From positions 1-9,169 of the forward strand of contig DZCQ01000046.1 of assembly GCA_022730285.1 (NCBI GenBank): a DNA stretch of 9,169 nt. The letters run 5' to 3'. Source of the DNA: Flavobacterium psychrophilum. GTDB lineage: Bacteria; Bacteroidota; Bacteroidia; Flavobacteriales; Flavobacteriaceae. Position numbers and translations under genes: made by a program. Shown in pieces: positions 1 through 4,710 of the stretch; the first letter of the stretch is position 1; every line of letters begins with the position of its first letter. The notes beneath the pieces were generated by a model that searched no databases, was not told where the DNA came from, and saw only the letters and a list, made by a program, of their open reading frames with translations.

Positions 1-7
1 TTTCTTT

Positions 8-41
8 AAAAGAGGTAGTCTATTAGACTACCTCTTTTTTT
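8..41 (+). terminator. Rho-independent terminator of a gene left of the window
   Basis: A perfect 10-bp stem (11-20 with 26-35, AGAGGTAGTC/GACTACCTCT) closes a 5-base loop. An A-run before it and a T-run after it lengthen the stem and supply the U-tract. It must serve an upstream gene outside the window, because no gene ends here inside it. Confidence 0.85.
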
Positions 42-120
42 ATGATATTTATTAAAGAATCAAGTTCGAAATTTTATTTATTTTCTTTTCATATATTACT
101 TATATTAATTTAAAATAGTG

Positions 121-128
121 TATTTTTG
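121..128 (+). promoter_or_regulatory. ndk promoter, -7 element TATTTTTG
   Basis: TATTTTTG matches the Bacteroidota sigma-A -7 consensus TANNTTTG exactly and lies 20 bases before the ndk start codons. No TTG -33 element is seen at the usual spacing. Transcription would begin near 133-135, giving a leader of about 12-15 bases. Because the promoter lies there, the in-frame GTG at 118 cannot be the start of ndk. Confidence 0.65.
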
Positions 129-147
129 CAAAAAAAATAAAAATATG

Positions 148-567
148 ATGGTAACAAATAGAACATTTACAATGATTAAACCAGATGCAGTTCAAAACGG
201 GCATATTGGTGGTATTTTAAACATGATTACGGAATCTGGTTTTAAAATTATTTCTTTAAAATTGACACAATTAACAGTTGCTGATGCTCAGAAATTTTAT
301 GAAATGCATGCTTCAAGACCTTTTTATGGGGAATTAGTTGAATTCATGTCTAGAGGACCTATTGTTGCTGCAATTTTAGAAAAAGAAAATGCTATTGTAG
401 ATTTTAGAAATTTAATTGGAGCTACTAATCCTGCAGAAGCTGCTGAAGGTACAATTCGGAAAAAGTATGCTACATCTATAGGAGAAAATGCTATTCATGG
501 TTCTGATAGCGATGAAAATGCCACTATTGAAAGTATTTTTCATTTTTCAGGTAGAGAGCAATTTTAA
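148..567 (+). CDS. ndk: Nucleoside diphosphate kinase
   Basis: Ndk transfers the gamma phosphate of ATP to other (deoxy)nucleoside diphosphates in the cytosol through a phosphohistidine intermediate. The protein is 139 residues, the usual bacterial length. It has the N-terminal [11 protein letters not shown] strand (5-15, with the nucleotide-contacting Lys11), the [15 protein letters not shown] segment (57-71), the [14 protein letters not shown] loop (91-104), and the active-site signature NAIHGSDS (114-121) with catalytic His117. The C-terminus, SGREQF, is intact. Two adjacent ATG codons (145 and 148) are possible starts. 148 gives the standard MVTNRTF N-terminus, while 145 would add one Met. 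The upstream GTG at 118 is rejected because a -7 element overlaps that stretch. The gene is monocistronic, with its own promoter and a strong terminator right behind it. Confidence 0.97.
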   Translation: MVTNRTFTMIKPDAVQNGHIGGILNMITESGFKIISLKLTQLTVADAQKFYEMHASRPFYGELVEFMSRGPIVAAILEKENAIVDFRNLIGATNPAEAAEGTIRKKYATSIGENAIHGSDSDENATIESIFHFSGREQF

Positions 568-587
568 ATTATTTTGATATATACATT

Positions 588-619
588 AACTGCTCTAGTA
601 ATGTAGAGCAGTTTTTTTT
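588..619 (+). terminator. ndk terminator
   Basis: A perfect 10-bp stem (588-597 AACTGCTCTA with 604-613) and a 6-base loop are followed by an unbroken T-run to 619. It begins 20 bases after the ndk stop codon and separates ndk from the MarC-family gene. Confidence 0.92.
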
Positions 620-642
620 GGATAATATCTTAAATTACTATT

Positions 643-1233
643 ATGCTAGAATATTTATTTGTAATTAGTTGGAAAGAAATTGTAACGGTAGGAATGGTTT
701 TATTTGCAGTAATTGATGTTGTGGGAAGTATTCCTGTAATAGTAGATTTGCGGGCAAAAGTAGGGCATATTCAATCTGAGAAGGCTTCTGTTGTAGCAAT
801 GGTTATTATGATAGCTTTTTTATTTGTTGGTGAAGAGCTACTTAATATAATTGGAATAGATGTCAGCTCTTTTGCAGTTGCAGGGTCTTTTGTGTTATTT
901 TTTTTAGCTTTAGAAATGATTCTCGGTATTAGAATCTACAGAGACGAGGAAGCTAAAACTGCATCAATAGTTCCCATTGCTTTTCCTCTAATTGCTGGAG
1001 CTGGTACAATGACAACTTTATTGTCTTTAAAATCGGAGTTTCATACTATAAACATTATTATAGCTATATTGTTAAATATTTTTATTGTTTATGTAGTATT
1101 AAAATCTACGGCAAGAATTGAAAGAGCTTTAGGAAAAACAGGGTTGGGTATTATTCGTAAAGTATTTGGAGTAGTTCTATTAGCAATTGCTGTTAAATTA
1201 TTTGCATCTAATGTGAAGGATTTATTTATCTAA
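643..1233 (+). CDS. MarC-family integral membrane protein (UPF0056)
   Basis: This is a 196-residue, six-helix inner-membrane protein of the MarC/UPF0056 family. Hydrophobic segments lie at about 13-33, 48-70, 77-95, 107-128, 135-153 and 171-189. Family landmarks are the D25-VVG-S-I-P31 turn after helix 1, the VAGSFVLFFLALEMILGI segment (79-96), and the FPLIAGAGTM turn (114-123), where the family usually has GPG or similar. The family's transport substrate is unknown. The original link of E. coli MarC to multiple antibiotic resistance is not accepted for the family, so no resistance role is implied here. The ATG start leaves a short extracytoplasmic N-terminus, as in flavobacterial relatives. 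The gene follows the ndk terminator by about 25 bases, so it needs its own promoter, but I see no exact TANNTTTG element there. Confidence 0.9.
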   Translation: MLEYLFVISWKEIVTVGMVLFAVIDVVGSIPVIVDLRAKVGHIQSEKASVVAMVIMIAFLFVGEELLNIIGIDVSSFAVAGSFVLFFLALEMILGIRIYRDEEAKTASIVPIAFPLIAGAGTMTTLLSLKSEFHTINIIIAILLNIFIVYVVLKSTARIERALGKTGLGIIRKVFGVVLLAIAVKLFASNVKDLFI

Positions 1234-1236
1234 AAC

Positions 1237-1252
1237 TATTTTTGTAACTTTG
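1237..1252 (+). promoter_or_regulatory. Two adjacent -7 elements for the 1283-2094 gene pair
   Basis: TATTTTTG (1237-1244) and TAACTTTG (1245-1252) sit directly end to end, and both fit TANNTTTG. The second would start transcription near 1258, about 25 bases before the ATG at 1283. No TTG -33 element is placed correctly. The elements start 4 bases after the end of the MarC gene. Confidence 0.55.
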
Positions 1253-1282
1253 TAATCTATAATTATACTTAAATAATTTTTT

Positions 1283-1480
1283 ATGAAAATATTTACATAC
1301 ATAGTAATTGCTTTAGCATTTTTTTTTATTGTAATTAATACTCTTATGTTAGATTTTTCTAATTTATTTGCAGGAGATAGTCTTGTTGGACTTATTGGTA
1401 TTGTTGCTGCACTTTGTTCGGTTGCTATTTTGCTTATTTTTAGAATTTCTAAATCAATTGAAAATAAATATAAAAATTAA
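1283..1480 (+). CDS. Small two-helix membrane protein, unknown function
   Basis: The 65-residue protein has two hydrophobic helices, about residues 4-23 and 33-54. They are joined by a short acidic/polar loop (MLDFSNLFAGD), and a basic tail (RISKSIENKYKN) suggests that both termini face the cytosol. The ATG start lies about 25 bases after the predicted transcription start. I recognise no named family, although small membrane proteins like this are common as conserved hypotheticals in Flavobacteriaceae. Only 5 bases separate its stop codon from the next ATG, so it is almost certainly co-transcribed with the FAD-binding protein, and a link to that protein (for example membrane anchoring or electron transfer) is inference only. 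The single Cys (45) lies within helix 2. Confidence 0.75.
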   Translation: MKIFTYIVIALAFFFIVINTLMLDFSNLFAGDSLVGLIGIVAALCSVAILLIFRISKSIENKYKN

Positions 1481-1485
1481 AAAAT

Positions 1486-2094
1486 ATGTTTGATCTACTT
1501 ATTATTGGAGGTGGAGCTTCTGGAATTTCTTGTGCTATGGTGCTAGGTTCTGCTCAAAATATGCCATTTGTAAAAGATAAAAAAATTGGAATTATTATGC
1601 ATCAAAAAGGCTCTGCTTTACAAGATGCTATATTTTATAATTCTTATGGAGTTTCTAATGGAAAATTAGGCTCTGAAGTACTTTCTGAAACTGCAGAGCA
1701 ATTACGAACGACATATCCAGAGATTCATCAGTTATCAGCGGAGAAAGTAACTAAGATTGTTAAAAATTCCGATGGTTTTGACATTATAACTACAAGCAAT
1801 AATTATCAATCTAAGATTGTTGTTGTGGCTATTGGTTCTTCAAACTTATTTAATATTGATGGTTTACTAGAATTTGTAGTTCCTCATGCTAAAACAAGTT
1901 CTGATAAAAATAGAATTCAACTTGTTAATGTGGATCATTTAATTTATGAAGGTATGTATGTTGCAGGAACCTTAGCTGGTCATAGAAGCCAACTTTCTAT
2001 TGCCTCAGGAAGTGGTGCCGCTGTTGCAACCGATATTCTAACCTTATGGAATAATGGGGTTCACACACATGCACATGATGTTGTAAAAAAGTAA
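1486..2094 (+). CDS. Small FAD-binding protein, thioredoxin-reductase-like fold without NAD(P) domain
   Basis: The 202-residue protein opens with a beta strand and dinucleotide-binding loop LLIIGGGASG (4-13), giving the GxGxxG motif G8-G10-G13. Later come the second flavin-domain motif IVVVAIGSS (111-119) and a C-terminal segment YVAGTLAGHRSQLSIASGSG (158-177) resembling the last FAD-contacting stretch of thioredoxin reductases. It is about 100 residues shorter than thioredoxin reductase (about 310). It has only one GxGxxG motif, so there is no separate NAD(P)H domain, and no CxxC redox centre. The usual GD of the C-terminal flavin motif is GT (161-162) here. It probably binds FAD or a related ligand, but whether it performs redox chemistry, and with what donor, cannot be told. 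It is probably translated from the same mRNA as the 65-residue membrane protein. An oxidoreductase label should be treated as provisional. Confidence 0.8.
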   Translation: MFDLLIIGGGASGISCAMVLGSAQNMPFVKDKKIGIIMHQKGSALQDAIFYNSYGVSNGKLGSEVLSETAEQLRTTYPEIHQLSAEKVTKIVKNSDGFDIITTSNNYQSKIVVVAIGSSNLFNIDGLLEFVVPHAKTSSDKNRIQLVNVDHLIYEGMYVAGTLAGHRSQLSIASGSGAAVATDILTLWNNGVHTHAHDVVKK

Positions 2095-2137
2095 AATTTT
2101 GATTTAACCCAGTGCAAATTCATAGTAAAATAGCTAG

Positions 2138-2145
2138 TAAATTTG
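2138..2145 (+). promoter_or_regulatory. Candidate promoter of the J/KTSC gene, -7 element TAAATTTG
   Basis: TAAATTTG fits TANNTTTG exactly. Transcription from about 2151 would give a leader of about 64 bases before the ATG at 2215. No -33 TTG lies at the right distance, so support is only the -7 element and its position between genes. It overlaps a TTG codon in frame with the gene, which argues against translation starting at 2143. Confidence 0.45.
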
Positions 2146-2214
2146 CCGAAAATAAAAATATTTTTAGAAATCTTATTTGTTTCTAAACTGTTTTTATCAT
2201 TTTTAAATATTGTT

Positions 2215-2661
2215 ATGAAAAGAGTTATTGAATATCGAAAATTATTAGAAGTGGACAAAAATGTTACACTCAAAGAGTTAAAAACTATTTACAGGAATAG
2301 CATGAAAGATTCGCATCCTGATAAATTTGTGAATGATGAAGAAGGAAGACTTGCTGCTGAGGAAAAAAGTAAATCTATTATTACTGCATATCATTTTCTT
2401 GTTAGTGTTTCTGTAGAAACTGTCGAAAAAAATCTGCCAGAATATACAGATACTATTACTAATTCAAATATTCATAGTTTTAATTTAGAAAAGCAGACGC
2501 TTTTTGTTAAGTATTTTAATGGAATGGAGTATGAATATATTGGTGTACCAAGAAATATTTATGTTAAAATGGTAAATGCAGAATCTCCAAATCGTTTTGC
2601 GAAAAGACATATTTATGGTAATTTTATTTACCGTAAATCTGGTGAAGCCATAGAAGAATAG
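2215..2661 (+). CDS. J-domain protein with C-terminal KTSC domain
   Basis: The 148-residue protein has two domains. Residues 4-64 form a J-domain-like helical region with the HPD motif intact (34-36, in KDSHPDKF), the element DnaJ-type co-chaperones use to stimulate Hsp70 (DnaK) ATPase activity. Residues about 84-140 match the KTSC domain, named for its occurrence at the C-terminus of some lysyl-tRNA synthetases. The central YxY motif is YEY (106-108), followed by GVPRNIY and the RFAKRHIYGNFIYR ending. KTSC function is unknown, and RNA binding has been suggested. The ATG at 2215 (MKRVIEYRKLL) is chosen because a longer in-frame reading from TTG 2143 adds a hydrophobic stretch that overlaps the predicted promoter and is absent from remembered relatives. 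It lacks the Gly/Phe and zinc-finger regions of full DnaJ. Confidence 0.85.
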   Translation: MKRVIEYRKLLEVDKNVTLKELKTIYRNSMKDSHPDKFVNDEEGRLAAEEKSKSIITAYHFLVSVSVETVEKNLPEYTDTITNSNIHSFNLEKQTLFVKYFNGMEYEYIGVPRNIYVKMVNAESPNRFAKRHIYGNFIYRKSGEAIEE

Positions 2662-2668
2662 AATTTTT

Positions 2669-2705
2669 AAAATAAAAACCTTCAATAATTGAAGGTTTTT
2701 ATTTT
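2669..2705 (+). terminator. Strong terminator after the J/KTSC gene
   Basis: A perfect 17-bp inverted repeat (2669-2685 with 2689-2705) encloses a 3-base loop TAA. The core CCTTCAA/TTGAAGG is flanked by A-rich and T-rich arms. It begins 8 bases after the stop codon. With an A-run on one side and a T-run on the other it could work in both directions, but the gene on the right also runs plus. Confidence 0.92.
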
Positions 2706-2763
2706 AAAATCTCTTTTTTATAATTAAATTGTTTTATCATTTTCTGAAATTTATACCTAATTA

Positions 2764-3915
2764 TTGAAGTCTAATTTATCTTTTATTATTTATAAAAATA
2801 GCACGGAACTTCCTGAATATTGGGATGTTTTAGCAAGTTCAAACATATTTTTATCTAGAAAATACTTGCTTGCACTAGACCAGTCAGCCCCACGAAATAT
2901 GACTTGCAGGTATATTGGATTGTTTAATCAAAATAAATTAGTTGGCATTATAAATACTCAATTATTAAATGCTTCTCAGATAGTTTCTTTTGGAATTAAT
3001 AAAAATTGTATCAAATTTAGAATTAGAAATTTTTTGTTAAAAAAATTTGCTAATAATGTCTTATTTATTGGGAATAATATGCTGACAGGGCAAAATGCGT
3101 TTTTAAATGATAACGATATTAGCTCTAAAGAATTACTTAATTTTATTCAAAATCCTGTAAATCAAATCATTAAAGATTATAAATGTAAAGGTATAAAAGT
3201 ACATATCATAACCTATAAAGATTTTTCCGAAAATGATTCTAAACACTTTATTTCTTCTCCTTTTAGTAAATATTATCCGTTTGAAGTACAGCCAAATATG
3301 ATTTTTACAAATAATTCACTGTGGAAAACAGAAAATGATTATGTTAATTCTTTAACCAAAAAGTATAGAGATCATTATAAAAGAGCAAGAAAAAAAGCGG
3401 GACATATTATAAAAAGACAATTTTCATTAGAAGATATTTTAGTTCATGAGGAAAAATTATATGAATTATATTTGAACGTAACTAAAAATGCTCCATTTAA
3501 TACCTTTTATTTGACGCATAATCATTTTTATAGTATGAAAAAAAATCTTCAAGATAATTTTTTGTTATACGCTTATTCTTATGAAGGTAATTTGATAGGA
3601 TTTAATACGTTAATTGTGAATAATAATTCTTTAGATACTTATTTTTTGGGTTACGATGAGTATTGTCAAAAGGAAAGAATGATATATTTGAATATGCTTT
3701 ATGATATGGTTGGTTATAGTATCTCGAAAGGATTTTTGACTATTAATTTTGGTCGTACTGCCTTAGAAATTAAAAGCTCTGTTGGTGCAAAGCCCTATAA
3801 AGTTTTTGGATTTATGAAGCACACAAATCCGATGCTTAATTACTTCTCTAATTTTTTATTTAGCTATTTTAATCTAAAAATAGAATGGAAAGAACGAACT
3901 CCTTTTCAATTATAA
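2764..3915 (+). CDS. FemAB/GNAT-like acyltransferase family protein, apparent TTG start
   Basis: The 383-residue cytosolic protein resembles the FemAB-like, acyl-CoA N-acyltransferase-fold proteins of Flavobacteriaceae, some of which databases mislabel as 8-amino-7-oxononanoate synthase. Landmarks are VLFIGNNMLTGQNAF (99-113), the basic helix SLTKKYRDHYKRARKKA (196-212), a second half-domain with NAPFNTFYL (242-250), FLGYDE (294-299), and GRTALEIKSSVGAKP (330-344) near the end. The second half looks like the GNAT-type core. The substrate is unknown. FemAB relatives transfer amino acids to cell-wall precursors, and lipid or polysaccharide precursors are also possible. The start is the TTG at 2764: a stop codon lies two codons upstream, and the first internal ATG (residue 46) would remove a conserved N-terminal part. 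No exact TANNTTTG promoter is visible. The gene is convergent with rpsT. Confidence 0.8.
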   Translation: MKSNLSFIIYKNSTELPEYWDVLASSNIFLSRKYLLALDQSAPRNMTCRYIGLFNQNKLVGIINTQLLNASQIVSFGINKNCIKFRIRNFLLKKFANNVLFIGNNMLTGQNAFLNDNDISSKELLNFIQNPVNQIIKDYKCKGIKVHIITYKDFSENDSKHFISSPFSKYYPFEVQPNMIFTNNSLWKTENDYVNSLTKKYRDHYKRARKKAGHIIKRQFSLEDILVHEEKLYELYLNVTKNAPFNTFYLTHNHFYSMKKNLQDNFLLYAYSYEGNLIGFNTLIVNNNSLDTYFLGYDEYCQKERMIYLNMLYDMVGYSISKGFLTINFGRTALEIKSSVGAKPYKVFGFMKHTNPMLNYFSNFLFSYFNLKIEWKERTPFQL

Positions 3916-3992
3916 TTACTTTTGAAAAAGTTAATTAGTATTTTTATCTAAAAAAAATATTTATAAAAATTTTAAGGTAATGTTCTTTAAAT

Positions 3993-4038
3993 TTTAGATA
4001 TAAAAAAAGCTCCAATTGGAGCTTTTTTTATATCTAAA
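3993..4038. terminator. Bidirectional terminator between acyltransferase gene and rpsT
   Basis: This is a perfect 46-base palindrome with 23 matching bases per arm. The G+C core AGCTCC/GGAGCT surrounds AATT, flanked by seven A on the left and seven T on the right and then ATATCTAAA arms. Either strand gives a stable hairpin followed by a U-run. It lies 77 bases after the plus-strand stop codon and 12 bases beyond the rpsT stop, so it fits as the shared terminator of two convergent genes. Confidence 0.93.
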
Positions 4039-4050
4039 TATAAGTAAATA

Positions 4051-4302
4051 TTACAATGTAGTAACAAATTTAGTTAATTTAGATTTTAGGTTTGATGCTT
4101 TATTATCATGAATAATATTTTTCTTAGCTAATTTATCTATCATAGAAATAACTAGAGATAATTTCTGAGTTGCTTCTGATTTTTCAGTAGATAAACGCAA
4201 AGCTTTAATAGCATTACGAGTAGTTTTGTGTTGGTATCTATTTAATACTCTCTTTTTTTCGTTGCTTCTAATTCTTTTTAAAGCGGACTTATGATTTGCC
4301 AT
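4051..4302 (-). CDS. rpsT: 30S ribosomal protein S20
   Basis: S20 binds 16S rRNA early in 30S subunit assembly. The 83-residue, very basic protein shows the diagnostic N-terminus MANHKSALKRIRSNEKKR and an all-helical pattern, with the RNAIKAL segment (29-35) and a C-terminal KLTKFV helix. The length is normal. The ATG start is followed by the expected ANHKSA sequence. It is the last gene in a minus-strand series proS, tRNA-Glu, tRNA-Glu, rpsT, and ends at the bidirectional terminator. A -7 element at 4419-4426 would give it a leader of about 110 bases. In E. coli S20 regulates its own translation; whether this leader does so is unknown. Confidence 0.97.
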   Translation of the reverse strand: MANHKSALKRIRSNEKKRVLNRYQHKTTRNAIKALRLSTEKSEATQKLSLVISMIDKLAKKNIIHDNKASNLKSKLTKFVTTL

Positions 4303-4418
4303 TTTTTTTATATTTAAAATGTAATTAACTAATTATTTATTAGTCTATAAACGGAAAAATCTCCCATAATTTCGAACAATTACTTTAATTTTAACTAATA
4401 AAATATATTTTCGAGACA

Positions 4419-4426
4419 CAAAAATA
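4419..4426 (-). promoter_or_regulatory. Candidate rpsT promoter, -7 element TATTTTTG
   Basis: On the minus strand this reads TATTTTTG, an exact TANNTTTG. The nearest minus-strand TTG candidates lie 12 and about 24 bases upstream, neither at the ideal spacing of about 19. The predicted start near 4412 gives a leader of about 110 bases. Two copies of the palindrome AAAATATATTTT (4400-4411 and 4421-4432) bracket the predicted start. Confidence 0.45.
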
Positions 4427-4457
4427 TATTTTATAAAACAATTTTATAACCAATTTG

Positions 4458-4529
4458 TAGCCCGTAGGGGAATCGAACCCCTCTTACCAGGATGAAAACC
4501 TGGCGTCCTAACCGATAGACGAACGGGCC
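4458..4529 (-). tRNA. tRNA-Glu (anticodon UUC), downstream copy
   Basis: The 72-base gene folds as a complete cloverleaf. The acceptor GGCCCGT pairs with ACGGGCT, with a G1-U72 wobble. The anticodon stem CCAGG/CCTGG holds the loop TTTTCAT, with anticodon UUC at complement 4494-4496. The T-arm is AGGGG-TTCGATT-CCCCT. The discriminator is A and CCA is not encoded. The sequence is identical to the copy at 4557-4628. Only 27 bases separate the two, so they are probably cut from one precursor. Confidence 0.96.
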
Positions 4530-4556
4530 ATTTTTCTAAATAATGCTTATGTATAG

Positions 4557-4628
4557 TAGCCCGTAGGGGAATCGAACCCCTCTTACCAGGATGAAAACCT
4601 GGCGTCCTAACCGATAGACGAACGGGCC
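4557..4628 (-). tRNA. tRNA-Glu (anticodon UUC), promoter-proximal copy
   Basis: This tRNA-Glu is identical base for base to the copy 99 bases away. The anticodon UUC lies at complement 4593-4595 and there is no encoded CCA. It is the first transcribed of the pair, lying about 20 bases downstream of the predicted transcription start from the strong promoter at 4655-4684. Its short leader contains a hairpin (4629-4647) ending exactly at the mature 5' end, where RNase P must cut. Confidence 0.96.
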
Positions 4629-4654
4629 ATTACATTAATTTTGTAATGCGAGTG

Positions 4655-4684
4655 CAAAAATACATCTTTTTTTTATATCTGCAA
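4655..4684 (-). promoter_or_regulatory. Promoter of the tRNA-Glu pair (TTG-N19-TATTTTTG)
   Basis: On the minus strand a -33 TTG (4682-4684) and a -7 TATTTTTG (4655-4662) are separated by exactly 19 bases, the ideal Bacteroidota arrangement. Directly after it comes CACTCGC, a G+C-rich discriminator that stands out in this AT-rich sequence. The same TTTGCACTCGC occurs upstream of the tRNA-Ser gene at the window's end. Such discriminators are typical of stable-RNA promoters under growth-rate control in other bacteria; its role here is inferred. Confidence 0.82.
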
Positions 4685-4710
4685 TAGTCAAAAGCTTTTT
4701 TTTTGTTTTT

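Noticed and set aside
118..147. Upstream GTG extension of ndk
   Set aside because: A TATTTTTG promoter element overlaps these codons, and the extra residues (Lys/Asn/Phe/Tyr) are not part of the Ndk family. The start at 148 (or 145) is preferred.
2143..2214. Hydrophobic N-terminal extension of the J/KTSC protein from TTG 2143
   Set aside because: It could be read as a membrane anchor, but it starts at a TTG inside a predicted -7 element, and the ATG at 2215 gives the expected J-domain N-terminus.
2061..2273. Minus-strand open frame crossing the FAD-protein end and the J/KTSC start
   Set aside because: It is antisense to two supported genes, has AT-driven Phe/Ile/Ser composition, and shows no recognisable motif.
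2485..2685. Minus-strand open frame inside the J/KTSC gene
   Set aside because: It is antisense to the KTSC domain, runs into the terminator, and has low-complexity composition from AT-rich codons.
4458..4628. Tandem repeat as a CRISPR-like array or mobile-element end
   Set aside because: The repeat units are complete tRNA-Glu cloverleafs, which fully explains the repetition.
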